A DNA stretch of 64,000 nucleotides from Paenibacillus periandrae (GTDB taxonomy: Bacteria; Bacillota; Bacilli; Paenibacillales; NBRC-103111): positions 145,140-209,139 of the forward strand of contig NZ_JAJNMU010000020.1 of the NCBI RefSeq assembly GCF_022458865.1. The letters are read 5' to 3'. Positions 46,715-56,537 of the stretch are shown here, piece by piece; positions within the stretch are counted from its first letter, which is position 1, and the number at the start of each line of letters is the position of its first letter. The notes beneath the pieces were generated by a model. It worked only from the letters and a program-made list of their open reading frames with translations. It had not been told where the DNA came from and searched no databases. The position numbers and the translations under genes are program-made.

Positions 46715-48253
46715 ATGCAAAAATATAAAAAGATTGCAGCATCTGCAACCTCGATTGCACTTATAGGTAGTCTGCTTGCAGCCTGCGGAGACGCTACCAG
46801 TAATACTGGTTCATCCGCCGCTCCTGAAGCATCCGCAGAATCTTCGAAGATGGTCAAGCTGAACATTATAGAAGGTGGGTCGGGCCTGCCAGCCCCGGAA
46901 AAAGATTTCGTCCGGGAGAATTTGAACAAGGCATTAAATGTCGATATCAACTTGACGGCTTATGCTACTGATTATGGCAGTCAGCTGAATGTACGAATGG
47001 CAGCAGGTGATTATCCGGATTTGTTTGGCGTTGACAAGGCTTCGTTGAAGCAGTTGTCGGATCAAGGACTTTTACTCGATCTGACGCCCTATTTCGATAA
47101 AGAGCTTAAGCCAGTTAAAACCTTCATTGGAGATTCCAGCCTGAAGAAAGGTACGGTTAACGGCAAAGTATTTGCAGTTGCCCAAGCGCCGCAAGCTCCT
47201 AAGGCTACTTACTGGATCCGTAAGGATTGGCTGGACAAGTTGCAATTAAAGCCACCCGAAACACTCGATGATTTGTTGACCGTGTCTAAAGCTTTCACTG
47301 AGAAAGATCCGGACGGTAACGGAAAGAATGATACTTATGGTATAACAGGCTTGATGGGGGCCACAGGTCTTAGCTTGTTTTCCGCCTTCTCCCCAGTGTT
47401 CGGAGGATATGGTGTCCCCAATCCAGGTGAATTTTTCGTTAAGGACGGAAAGGTCGTCCAATCGTTATATGATCCGGGCATGAAGGATGCACTGACCTTT
47501 ATTTCTAAATTTGTTGCCAGTGGTTCGGTTGATCCAGATTATATCTTGAATACAGGGACTCAGCCCAGGGACAAAGCCATCAAAGGTCAAGTGGGCATCA
47601 TCTGGACAGAATGGACGAATTTGACCAATGCTCAGTACGTTGAACAAATAAAGAAAGTAAATCCGAATGCCGAATGGGTCCAGCTGCCCGCGCCGAAAGG
47701 TCCTGCAGGACAGTTCTCCGGGTCAACGGATATTGGTAAAACAGCCGGATTGATGGCGATCCCGAAGTCACTCCAGAAGGACAAGACAAAGCTGCATAGA
47801 GTGTTCGACCTTTTGAATTATATCTCCACTGGTGAAGGATCGAAGCTTGTCCAATATGGCGTGGAGGGTAAACACTATAATCTGGAAAACGGCAAGGTTA
47901 TCCCAACTCCACTTATGGCCTCGGAAGCCGGATATACGTACCTGTACCAATTTACCGGTCGACCTGACCTTGAATATTTGTCAACCAAGTTTGCAACTCA
48001 ATTTCCATATATCGATTTTGCGAACAAACAATCCCGTATTCCGTCGCTTAACGGATTCCTGAACTATCCAGACGGTTACAGTGATTCCGATGCAGGCCGT
48101 TATATTTCGGAAGAACTCACGAAATTCATTCATGGAAAACGGCCATTGAGCCAGTACGATGATTTCCTGAAAAGTCTTGAAACGACAATGAACTACAAGA
48201 CATTTCTAAATTCAGCGAATAAGCAGTTAAATGATTTAGGTTATGGCAAATAA
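46715..48253 (+). CDS. Extracellular solute-binding lipoprotein, LplA-type
   Basis: 512 residues. The signal peptide ends with lipobox LLAAC. It resembles the first LplA-like protein of this window (shared DPDGNGKNDTYG loop and APKATYWIRKDWLDKL-type segment) but is clearly divergent. AGAAGGGGA precedes ATG 46715. It captures the oligosaccharide for the permeases downstream. The 210 bases before it contain no gene and should hold the operon's own promoter and the regulator's binding site. Confidence 0.93.
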   Translation: MQKYKKIAASATSIALIGSLLAACGDATSNTGSSAAPEASAESSKMVKLNIIEGGSGLPAPEKDFVRENLNKALNVDINLTAYATDYGSQLNVRMAAGDYPDLFGVDKASLKQLSDQGLLLDLTPYFDKELKPVKTFIGDSSLKKGTVNGKVFAVAQAPQAPKATYWIRKDWLDKLQLKPPETLDDLLTVSKAFTEKDPDGNGKNDTYGITGLMGATGLSLFSAFSPVFGGYGVPNPGEFFVKDGKVVQSLYDPGMKDALTFISKFVASGSVDPDYILNTGTQPRDKAIKGQVGIIWTEWTNLTNAQYVEQIKKVNPNAEWVQLPAPKGPAGQFSGSTDIGKTAGLMAIPKSLQKDKTKLHRVFDLLNYISTGEGSKLVQYGVEGKHYNLENGKVIPTPLMASEAGYTYLYQFTGRPDLEYLSTKFATQFPYIDFANKQSRIPSLNGFLNYPDGYSDSDAGRYISEELTKFIHGKRPLSQYDDFLKSLETTMNYKTFLNSANKQLNDLGYGK

Positions 48254-48268
48254 AGCAATCTGTTTTCT

Positions 48269-48310
48269 GCGAAGAACCGATTACTCTCTTCTCGGCTCTT
48301 CGCTTTTTTG
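48269..48310 (+). terminator. Attenuating terminator between binding protein and permeases
   Basis: GCGAAGAACCGA and TCGGCTCTTCGC pair, followed by six T. It would let the binding protein outnumber the permeases. Confidence 0.7.
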
Positions 48311-48329
48311 GTAAGGAGGGAAACTAAAG

Positions 48330-49292
48330 ATGAATGAAGGAATTATTAAAGCAAATAAAAAGCAAACGGTACAAAGAGTTCAGATAAAACAACTTAGAAA
48401 AGTGATTTGGAGCTATCGATCCCTCTATTTCATGCTGCTGCCGGGAATCATTTACTACATTATTTTTAAGTATATCCCTATGTATGGAATTATTATTGCA
48501 TTCAAAGATTTTAATTTCTCGGACGGTATCCTGTTCAGTGGATGGGCAGATCCTTGGTACAAATATTTCAAAATGTTCTATGAATCACCTTATTTTATAC
48601 AGGTCATGTCCAATACGTTTATTATTAGTTTCTATAAAATGATTTTCGGTATCGTGCCTCCAATTCTTTTTGCAATTCTGCTTAATGAATGCCGGGTCCG
48701 TTGGTTTAAGTCTTTCATACAAACGTTAACCTATATGCCTCACTTTTTTTCCTGGGTGATTATTTACGGGATTCTCCTTGCGTTTTTGTCCGAAAGCTCG
48801 GGCCTAGTAAACCATTGGATTAAAGATTCGGGAGGTACTCCAATCAATTTCCTTACCTCAACGGAAATATTTCGGAGTGTGCTTGTTAGTTCTGAGATTT
48901 GGAAAGACTTGGGCTGGGGCGCAATCATTTATCTGGCTGCAATGACAGGCATTGATCCTACGCTTTACGAAGCCGCTAAGGTCGATGGGGCAGGAAGGTT
49001 TCGAATGATATGGCATATAACGTTGCCCGGGATCCGATCAGTTATCGTCATGCTTCTAATTTTGAAGCTTGGGCACATTCTGGATGCGGGATTTGATCAA
49101 ATTTACATTCTATACAATGTTCAGGTATACCCGGTTGCGGATATTTTGGACACTTGGGTTTTCCGAACGGGGCTGCAGAAATTGAACTTCAGTCTGGCTG
49201 CCGCTGCCGGTTTACTCAAATCATTTGTGGGTTTGGTACTAATTCTGCTATCTAACAAGCTTGCGAAGCGTTGGGGGGAGAGCATATGGTAA
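48330..49292 (+). CDS. ABC sugar transporter permease, LplB-type
   Basis: 320 residues, six membrane helices; the EAA loop is YEAAKVDGAGRFRMIWHITL. The N-terminal cytosolic stretch is rich in Lys/Arg as in LplB proteins. GTAAGGAGGG precedes ATG 48330. Its last bases overlap the start of the next permease by seven bases, a sign of translational coupling. Confidence 0.93.
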   Translation: MNEGIIKANKKQTVQRVQIKQLRKVIWSYRSLYFMLLPGIIYYIIFKYIPMYGIIIAFKDFNFSDGILFSGWADPWYKYFKMFYESPYFIQVMSNTFIISFYKMIFGIVPPILFAILLNECRVRWFKSFIQTLTYMPHFFSWVIIYGILLAFLSESSGLVNHWIKDSGGTPINFLTSTEIFRSVLVSSEIWKDLGWGAIIYLAAMTGIDPTLYEAAKVDGAGRFRMIWHITLPGIRSVIVMLLILKLGHILDAGFDQIYILYNVQVYPVADILDTWVFRTGLQKLNFSLAAAAGLLKSFVGLVLILLSNKLAKRWGESIW

Positions 49293-50146
49293 AACACTGG
49301 AATGATAAGTTATTTGACGGAGCAGTACTGGTAATATTGGGCTTGGCTGGCTTGGCCGCAATCATTCCGGTCATGTATGTGGTTTCTGTATCGATTACCC
49401 CAATCTCCGAAGTACTGAAAAACGGAGGATTCGTACTCATTCCGGGAAAAATTGATCTAACTGCGTACAAGGAACTGTTTACGACAACAGGAATCCCACG
49501 TTCGATGTGGGTGACTGCCTTGTTGACCGTTATAGGAACCACAGTTAATTTGGTTCTGACGCTTCTCATGGCGTATCCGCTTAGCCGGAAGAAGTTACCT
49601 GGCCGCAGTCTCTTTCTTTTTATGGTTGTCTTTACGATGTTGTTCAACGGAGGATTGATTCCTACTTATATTGTCGTGAAGAATATAGGATTACTTAACT
49701 CTATCTGGTCCATGATATTGCCTAGTGCAATATGGACGTTCAACATTCTCATTATGAAAAGTTTCTTTGAAAACTTACCGGAGGAATTGTTCGAATCCGC
49801 CCGGATGGATGGAGCCAAGGAGATGCGTATCTTGACACAGATTGTTGTACCTTTGTCGGTGCCATCCTTAATGACAATCGGCTTGTTTTATACCGTTGGT
49901 CATTGGAATGAGTTTTTTCAAGCCATCATGTATATGACGGATAGAAACTGGTTCCCATTGCAAGTGATTGTTAGGGAAATTCTGGTTCAGACGCAGCAAC
50001 CTTTGGAAAATGCTGAAAACTTGATGCCTACAGAAACGTTGCAGATGGCGTCTGTGATCATGGCATCTTTGCCAATTATTGTCCTGTACCCATTTCTACA
50101 GAAACATTTTACCAAGGGGATGCTATTAGGAGCGATAAAAGGTTGA
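49286..50146 (+). CDS. ABC sugar transporter permease, LplC/YtcP-type
   Basis: 286 residues. ATG 49286 is chosen because GGGGGGAG (49273-49280) is properly spaced. The EAA loop reads FESARMDGAKEMRILTQIVV, and the tail QKHFTKGMLLGAIKG is typical. It pairs with the LplB-like permease to form the channel. Confidence 0.93.
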   Translation: MVKHWNDKLFDGAVLVILGLAGLAAIIPVMYVVSVSITPISEVLKNGGFVLIPGKIDLTAYKELFTTTGIPRSMWVTALLTVIGTTVNLVLTLLMAYPLSRKKLPGRSLFLFMVVFTMLFNGGLIPTYIVVKNIGLLNSIWSMILPSAIWTFNILIMKSFFENLPEELFESARMDGAKEMRILTQIVVPLSVPSLMTIGLFYTVGHWNEFFQAIMYMTDRNWFPLQVIVREILVQTQQPLENAENLMPTETLQMASVIMASLPIIVLYPFLQKHFTKGMLLGAIKG

Positions 50147-50161
50147 TAAGGGGGAGTTCAC

Positions 50162-51970
50162 ATGCAATTGCGTACAGACATACTAGTTGCAGGAGGTGGG
50201 ATTTCTGGCGTAGTAGCTGCATTGGCAGCTGCTCGTAATGGTGCAAAGGTGATCATATGTCAGGATCGGCCTGTATTGGGCGGTAATGCTTCTTCCGAGA
50301 TTCGCATGCATATCGTTGGGGCAGCAAATTCCAAACGGAAGCAGGATTTGGAGACGGAAGCGAGAGAAGGCGGCATACTTGAAGAAATTCTGCTTGAATG
50401 TGGCATTCGCAATCCACAGCGAAGTGCATCGATGTTCGATCTCATTTTATATGAAAAGTGCAGAGCGGAACCGAACCTGACATTAATGCTCAATACGGCA
50501 GTCACTGGAGTGCGGATGGAGGACTGCCGTATTCTGTCTGTACTGGCTGCAAGGGAAAGCACGGAGCATTATTTCGAAATCTTCGCCAGTATCTTCATGG
50601 ACTGTACAGGAGATGGGCGTCTCGGTAAAGAAGCGGGTGCGTTGTTCAAGACAGGCCGGGAGTCCTCCAAACAATATGGGGAATCCCATGCAGGAGAAGA
50701 AGCTGATACGTACCGTCTCGGTTCTTCACTGCTGTTTACAACCCGGAATATGGGCAAACCGATGAAGTATATCCCACCCTCATGGGCGAAAAAGTATACA
50801 GAAGCGGATTTAAAGTTCCGTGACCACTCCTCATGGGAATACGGTTATTGGTGGGTGGAGTTCGGCGGTTTGCTGGATACGATTGCCGATAACGAAACGA
50901 TCCGCGATGAATTGCTTGCTATTATGATGGGCGTCTGGGATCATATCAAGAACAGTGGAAACCATCCGGAGTCGGAGAATTGGGCTTTGGATTGGTTCGG
51001 CTTTGTCCCCGGTAAACGGGAGTCTCGCCGATTTATCGGCAAACATCTCCTTACGCAATCGGATCTGGAAGAAGCTGTCCATTTTGAGGATGTGATAGCG
51101 TATGGCGGGTGGCCGATGGATACGCATCCTCCGCAGGGGATCGAAGCAAAAGACCAGGATCCTTGCAGTCAGCCGGTTACCAATTATATATATGGTATCC
51201 CGCTGAGAGCCTTGATTAGCGCCAATGTGGAAAATCTGATGTTTGTAGGACGGAATATATCCGCTACACATATTGCTTTTTCAAGTACCCGTGTTATGGC
51301 AACATGCGGTGTAATGGGTCAGGGGGCAGGAACGTTCGCAGCGCTTGCGATTTGCAATGGGATCACAATGGATCAAGCATGGCGTGATCCAGAGTTGGTC
51401 CGAAATACGCAGCAGTTGCTGATCAAACAGGATGCCTATTTGCCTGGCATTCAGGCGGATCCCAATCTGGCCAGCCAGGCTACTGTCCGGGCATCATCTG
51501 AGCAGCCGGAGGGCGTAGCTTCAAATGTCATTGACGGACATACCCGTTCCATACATGGATCGAGAGGGGTAAGACCGAGTCTAGCTGTTCGTGGCACCCA
51601 CCGCTGGATGGCACAGCCGGAAGATCGGGAGCCTTGGATTGAGCTGGAGTGGAAAGAACCAGTATCTATCCGCGATATCACCATCGTACTTGATACGGGC
51701 ATGCATCGAAGGCTAACACTGACACATGATGACAACCTGCACCAACAAAACATATGGGGGCCGCAGCCGGAAACCATAAAGGAGTTTCGGATAATGGCTT
51801 ATTTAGAGGATTCATACGAAGAAGGCTTTCTAGTGATGCACGTCCAGGATAATTATCAGCGGCAAGTTACATGTCAAGTTCAGTTGGAGAAGGTGCGTAA
51901 GCTTCGGCTGGAGGTTCTGGGTACCAATGGGCTGGATCATGCTCGAATCTTTGAAATTCGATGTCATTAA
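50162..51970 (+). CDS. FAD-dependent oxidoreductase with C-terminal carbohydrate-binding-like domain
   Basis: 602 residues, no signal peptide. The dinucleotide fold is DILVAGGGISGVVAALAAAR and the family signature is GGNASSEIRMHIVGA, as in FAD_oxidored-type (HI0933/thiazole-like) proteins often found in sugar operons. ATHIAFSSTRVMATCGVMGQ near residue 370 is the second conserved block. Residues from about 440 on (RASSEQPEGVASNVIDGHTR, then PWIELEWKEPVSIRDI) look like a discoidin/F5-8-type beta-sandwich. It may oxidise a sugar before or after cleavage (inference). GGGGGAG precedes ATG 50162. Confidence 0.82.
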   Translation: MQLRTDILVAGGGISGVVAALAAARNGAKVIICQDRPVLGGNASSEIRMHIVGAANSKRKQDLETEAREGGILEEILLECGIRNPQRSASMFDLILYEKCRAEPNLTLMLNTAVTGVRMEDCRILSVLAARESTEHYFEIFASIFMDCTGDGRLGKEAGALFKTGRESSKQYGESHAGEEADTYRLGSSLLFTTRNMGKPMKYIPPSWAKKYTEADLKFRDHSSWEYGYWWVEFGGLLDTIADNETIRDELLAIMMGVWDHIKNSGNHPESENWALDWFGFVPGKRESRRFIGKHLLTQSDLEEAVHFEDVIAYGGWPMDTHPPQGIEAKDQDPCSQPVTNYIYGIPLRALISANVENLMFVGRNISATHIAFSSTRVMATCGVMGQGAGTFAALAICNGITMDQAWRDPELVRNTQQLLIKQDAYLPGIQADPNLASQATVRASSEQPEGVASNVIDGHTRSIHGSRGVRPSLAVRGTHRWMAQPEDREPWIELEWKEPVSIRDITIVLDTGMHRRLTLTHDDNLHQQNIWGPQPETIKEFRIMAYLEDSYEEGFLVMHVQDNYQRQVTCQVQLEKVRKLRLEVLGTNGLDHARIFEIRCH

Positions 51971-51985
51971 AGGAGGGATATGCAA

Positions 51986-54061
51986 ATGAGTCAGCGTAAG
52001 CAACTTTTTCCGCAATTGGATCGGATGCTGCACGGGGCGGATTATAACCCCGAGCAGTGGATCCATATGCCCGAAGTCTGGGATGAAGATATACGTTTGA
52101 TGCATCTAGCAAAGTGCAATGTCATGACCATGGGCATGTTCTCCTGGTCCAGTCTGGAACCGAATGAAGGACAATTCGAATTCGGATGGCTTGACGGAAT
52201 CATCGATAAGCTGACTCTCAACGGCATCTCTTTCATTCTGGGTACGCCAAGCGGGGCGCGGCCGGCATGGCTGGCCTCTAAATACCCGGAGGTGCTTCGG
52301 GTCAGACCGGAACGTGTGCGCAATTTGTATGGAACCCGGCATAACCATTGTTATACGTCGCCTATATATCGAGAGAAAGTCAGGATTATCAATACATTGA
52401 TGGCGGAACGTTACGGCAAACATCCCGATTTGCTGCTTTGGCACATCTCCAACGAATACAATGGGGAATGCCACTGCGATTTATGCCAGGCGGCATTTCG
52501 TGAATGGTTGAGGAAGAAATACAACGACGATTTAGACAGTTTGAACCAGGCGTGGTATACGACCTTTTGGAGCCACAACTATACAGACTGGAAAGAAATT
52601 GAGTCACCGTCCCCTATTGGGGAACATATGTTGCACGGCTTACAGCTGGATTGGAAACGGTTTGTCACTGATCAGAGCATTGATTTCATGCTTCAAGAGA
52701 TTGCGCCTCTGAAGCGGCTTTCCCCTGATATTCCTGTCACGACGAATTTCTTGGGCGGATGCAACATCAATTATGAACGAATGGCCGAGCATGTGGATAT
52801 TGTTTCGTGGGACAGCTATCCGTATTGGCACAGCAAGAATCCTGACTGGCGGACGGCATGCCATGCAGCGTTCACCCACGACCGTTATCGTTCGTTCAAG
52901 CCAGATAAACCTTTTCTGCTGATGGAATGCACACCGAGCCTGGCAAACTGGCAGGAGGTTGCCAAGCTAAAGCGACCCGGCATGCATGCGCTGTCCTCTA
53001 TACAAGCTGTGGCTCACGGCTCTGATTCCGTTCAATACTTCCAGTGGCGTAAGAGCAGAGGAAGCTCGGAGAAGTTCCACGGCGCTGTTGTGGACCATAG
53101 CGCACACGAGCATACGAGAGTTTTTAGCGATGTTGCAGAATTAGGTGCTTATCTGGAACGACTACAGCCTGTTAACGGTACAAATATTCGGGCGGAAACC
53201 GCACTCATTTACGATACTGAAAATAAATGGGCGGTAGAAGGAGCAGCAGGGCCGAGAAAACCGAATCTTAGCTACGATGGGGAAGTGTTCCGCCATTATG
53301 AGCCATTCTGGAAGCAAGGTATTCCTGTAGACATTATATCCATGGATCGTTCACTTGAGGGCTACAAGCTCGTGATTGCTCCGATGCTGTACATGTTGAA
53401 GCAGGGGGCGGCAGAACGATTTGAGACATTTGTCCGCTCAGGGGGTACGCTTGTCCTAACGTATTGGAGCGGAATTGTCGACGAGAATGATCTCTGTTTC
53501 CTGGGCGGCTTTCCAGGACCGCTTCGTAAGCTAGCTGGGGTATGGTCAGAAGAACTTGATGCTCTGTATCCAGAAGATTACAATTCACTCGTTATGAAGG
53601 AGAACGCATTGGAAGGCTTATCGGGAACATATTCGGTATCTTTGATGTGTGATCTGATTCATGTCGAGACGGCGAAAGTTCTTGCAGAATACCAAGAGGA
53701 TTTCTATCAAGGGTATCCCGCATTGACCGTAAACCGATTTATAGATGGGGAAGTTTACTATATGGCGGCTCGAACTGAGTCTTCGTTTCTGGACGACTTT
53801 TATCGCACGCTGGCGGGTCGTTGCAGATTGGGCCGTGCACTTCGGGCAGATTGGGATGAAGGTGTCAATGCACAGGTCCGTACGGATGGCGATCGAGACT
53901 TCATCTTCCTTCATAATTTCACCAATCAAGAGCAAAGTATCCTATTGAAAGAGATTGTCACCGATCTGGAGGGAACTCCGGTAGAACAAAGTTTGTGTCT
54001 TCCAGCTTACGGATATCGTGTGTTCATTAGAGAAGCAAATAACATTAGAGCTAATATCTGA
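51986..54061 (+). CDS. Beta-galactosidase, glycoside hydrolase family 42
   Basis: 691 residues from ATG 51986, best spaced behind AAAGGAGGG; ATG 51980 is too close. GH42 features: GADYNPEQW at the N-terminus, the acid/base Glu in LWHISNEYNG (about residue 157), the nucleophile Glu in FLLMECTPS (about residue 314), and the four-Cys zinc site made of the Cys in RHNHCYTSP plus ECHCDLC. The trimerisation domain follows from about residue 400. It removes terminal beta-galactose from imported oligosaccharides in the cytosol. Last gene of the second sugar locus. Confidence 0.93.
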   Translation: MSQRKQLFPQLDRMLHGADYNPEQWIHMPEVWDEDIRLMHLAKCNVMTMGMFSWSSLEPNEGQFEFGWLDGIIDKLTLNGISFILGTPSGARPAWLASKYPEVLRVRPERVRNLYGTRHNHCYTSPIYREKVRIINTLMAERYGKHPDLLLWHISNEYNGECHCDLCQAAFREWLRKKYNDDLDSLNQAWYTTFWSHNYTDWKEIESPSPIGEHMLHGLQLDWKRFVTDQSIDFMLQEIAPLKRLSPDIPVTTNFLGGCNINYERMAEHVDIVSWDSYPYWHSKNPDWRTACHAAFTHDRYRSFKPDKPFLLMECTPSLANWQEVAKLKRPGMHALSSIQAVAHGSDSVQYFQWRKSRGSSEKFHGAVVDHSAHEHTRVFSDVAELGAYLERLQPVNGTNIRAETALIYDTENKWAVEGAAGPRKPNLSYDGEVFRHYEPFWKQGIPVDIISMDRSLEGYKLVIAPMLYMLKQGAAERFETFVRSGGTLVLTYWSGIVDENDLCFLGGFPGPLRKLAGVWSEELDALYPEDYNSLVMKENALEGLSGTYSVSLMCDLIHVETAKVLAEYQEDFYQGYPALTVNRFIDGEVYYMAARTESSFLDDFYRTLAGRCRLGRALRADWDEGVNAQVRTDGDRDFIFLHNFTNQEQSILLKEIVTDLEGTPVEQSLCLPAYGYRVFIREANNIRANI

Positions 54062-54141
54062 ATGTCGAGCCTTCCGGTTTTCTTAGAGCGAAACCTATAG
54101 CGTCACAGCATAATTATCCCAAATATGGTTTGTTAAATTTC

Positions 54142-54184
54142 AAAAAGGTCGCCTCTTAAGCATTATTAAGAAGCGACCTTTTGA
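54142..54184 (+). terminator. Terminator after the beta-galactosidase
   Basis: AAAAAGGTCGC...TCTTA pairs with TAAGA...GCGACCTTTT, a clear intrinsic hairpin. Confidence 0.75.
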
Positions 54185-54560
54185 AGTAGCTATGAGAATA
54201 TTGGATACACAGCACGGCAATTTGGCTGTTCGTTCGTGGCTAGAATGCGTGATTAAGGTCAATTGAGCTGAAAACATTTGTATTCATAAATCTCCTTGAT
54301 CCTCAGCGACACATCAATATACATCTGCATACGTGGCTTGATCACAATAAGCTCTTGTCCATGGGCTTAATCCTTTTCGATGGATTGTGGACAGGTATTA
54401 CCTGCCATTTCATTGTAAAGGATTATTTTTTTGCTTTGACGATAGAAAGACCGAAAATTATGAAGATTCTGAGAAAATTAATGCAACGCTAGTGACTTTG
54501 TTCATGTTATAATAATTCCTATATGAATAATGAGATTTATAGATTAAGGGGCGTGATAAT
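54185..54560. other. Intergenic DNA before the LysR gene
   Basis: No gene supported. A TTGTTC...TATAAT-like promoter is possible at about 54499-54515, just before the LysR start. Confidence 0.3.
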
Positions 54561-55442
54561 TTGGATCTTCAACCTATAAAGACTTTTCAAACCATTGTGA
54601 AACATGGGAGTTTCATTCGTGCTGCAGAAGAGCTCCAGTATGTCCAGTCTACCATAACCATGCAGATTCAAAAATTGGAATCGGATATGGGCATAAGACT
54701 TTTTGAGAGAGGCAAAGTTACACGATTGACAGAAGCGGGGCAATTATTTTTGGAAAAATCAGCTTCTATTCTTGATGATTATGAGTATTTGCGCATCATG
54801 ATGGAGGATTGGCACCAAGGATTAGCGGGACTTATCCGTTTAGGTGCAGTGGAGCCTGTTGCCAGCTATCGCCTGCCCAAACTATTGGTCCCGTTTCAAG
54901 ACCGCTACCCGGATGTACAGGTTAGCATTCAAGTAGGCCCAACAGGCTTATTGAGCGATATGCTGGCAGTTGGCCAACTGGATATTGTGATATGCACAAC
55001 ACCAGAACCATCACCTGAGGCAAGATTTGAAGCGCTATATGCTGAACAGCTCACCCTTCTGCTTCCAGAATCCCATCGCCTTGCGAATAAGCAGGAATTA
55101 TTATTGAAAGATCTGCAGGGAGAGCGCCTGCTGCTTCCGAACAAAACATGCTCCTACCGCAACCGGATAGAGAGCTCCCTGCTCGAAAATAATGTGCACC
55201 CTTATTATGTCATGGAAATTAGCAGTATGTCTGCGCTTAAATTTTATGTCCAGGAGCAATTCGGAATAGCTGTCGTCCCCTCTCTGACAGTGGACCCAGT
55301 GCCGAAGGGTACGGTAATCAAGCCGATGAAGGACCTGAATTCAGGGTTAACTACAGGTCTTTTGACCAAGCCTGAAACCAAAATACTCGGTAAAGCCGGT
55401 ATCAATCTGATTACCGCTCTCAAAGAGGGTTTATCTGCGTAG
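54561..55442 (+). CDS. LysR-family transcriptional regulator
   Basis: 293 residues, usual LysR length. The N-terminal helix-turn-helix is HGSFIRAAEELQYVQSTITM, followed by QIQKLESDMGIRLFERGK. Residues 90-290 form the effector domain (IRLGAVEPVASYRLPKLLVP). TTG 54561 lies behind TTAAGGGG. Its natural target was probably the luciferase-like monooxygenase gene downstream, now broken; palindromes between the two support that (inference). Confidence 0.9.
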   Translation: MDLQPIKTFQTIVKHGSFIRAAEELQYVQSTITMQIQKLESDMGIRLFERGKVTRLTEAGQLFLEKSASILDDYEYLRIMMEDWHQGLAGLIRLGAVEPVASYRLPKLLVPFQDRYPDVQVSIQVGPTGLLSDMLAVGQLDIVICTTPEPSPEARFEALYAEQLTLLLPESHRLANKQELLLKDLQGERLLLPNKTCSYRNRIESSLLENNVHPYYVMEISSMSALKFYVQEQFGIAVVPSLTVDPVPKGTVIKPMKDLNSGLTTGLLTKPETKILGKAGINLITALKEGLSA

Positions 55443-55470
55443 CTCCGACCTGTTGGCTATCATTATAATC

Positions 55471-55514
55471 GCAACTCCAATCCGGCTTAATTAGCTGATT
55501 TGGAGTTTTTTTGC
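55471..55514 (+). terminator. Terminator after the LysR gene
   Basis: AACTCCAA and TTGGAGTT pair and are followed by seven T. Confidence 0.7.
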
Positions 55515-55559
55515 GTTCGAACGAATAATTAAGTTTTGAATTACCTTCCCAAAGGACTG

Positions 55560-55603
55560 TTCAAAAATTTTGAAGGGTCTATGATTTTTTTGAATTATTC
55601 AAA
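55560..55603. promoter_or_regulatory. Paired palindromes between LysR gene and monooxygenase remnant
   Basis: TTCAAAAATTTTGAA (55560-55574) and TTTGAATTATTCAAA (55589-55603) share TTGAA/TTCAA half-sites, their centres 29 bases apart, about 100 bases ahead of the downstream start. They are candidate LysR-type operator sites. Confidence 0.5.
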
Positions 55604-55695
55604 TGGAAGATTTTAAGTTAGTATAACGGTAATAAATCTGATTAATCCAATAAGTAATAAGGGATATAAGTTCATAAGGGGGAATAGGGATCTGT

Positions 55696-56537
55696 ATGGA
55701 AGAGCTATCATCGGATGATATCGAATTTGGCTGGTATATTCCCTCAACAGGGGATGGGAGTTATCTGGGGGTCAAGCCAGAGAGAGAACCTACGATTGAT
55801 TATTTAATAAAAGTTGCACAGACTGCCGAACAAGCCGGATTTACCTTCGCACTTGTGCCGACAGGAGGGAATTGCATCGATGCGTGGTGCTGAGTTCGGC
55901 AATCACCTCTCATACGAAAATCTTAAAGCCGCTCATTGCTGTCCGGACGTGTTTGATAGCTCCGGTGCTAGCTGCAAGAATGGCGGCATCTCTCGACTAC
56001 ATTTCCAATGGCAGAGCTTTGCTCAATATCGTGAAAGGAGGTGCAACAAATGACCTTAAGGCTACTGGCGATCCGCTGGCAAACGCACATGACGAAAGAT
56101 ATGAACGCACAGTGGAGTTTTTGCAAATCATAAAAGGCGTCTGGGAAAACTCAAGGATCGAATACCAGTCTATCATGGCTGATACTGAAACCGATCAGGG
56201 CCAACAAAAGATGAATTTTAAAGGAACGTATTACGAGCTTGAAGAAGCTGCCAGTTTTCCTCCTCCTGTCCAATCACCACATCCGCCTATTTATTTTGCC
56301 GGAAGTTCACCTGCTGCGAGGAAGGTTGCTGCCGAATTTGCCGATGTTTACCTGTTTTGGGCTGAGCCTCTGGAATGGGTTGAAGAGCAAATTAAGGAGC
56401 TTGAGCATGTAAGGGGGCAACTAAGCGAGCAGACTGGGGTCAAACGGCGCCCGCGTTACGGAATGAGGGCCCAGGTGCTGGTACGCGACACGGAGGAAGC
56501 AGCATGGAAAGCAGCATGGCAAATTATTAGCAAGTAA
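55696..56537 (+). pseudogene. Luciferase-like FMN monooxygenase (SsuD-type), frameshifted and 3'-truncated
   Basis: The first frame (FGWYIPSTGDGSYLGVKPER ... FALVPTGGNCIDAW) and a second beginning about 55880 (VLSSAITSHTKILKPLIAVR, NIVKGGATNDLKATGDPLAN) join into an alkanesulfonate-monooxygenase-like protein that cleaves organosulfur compounds with FMNH2. One frameshift lies near 55880. The protein breaks off at IISK, where an IS110 fragment on the other strand begins, so roughly the last quarter is missing. Confidence 0.82.
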
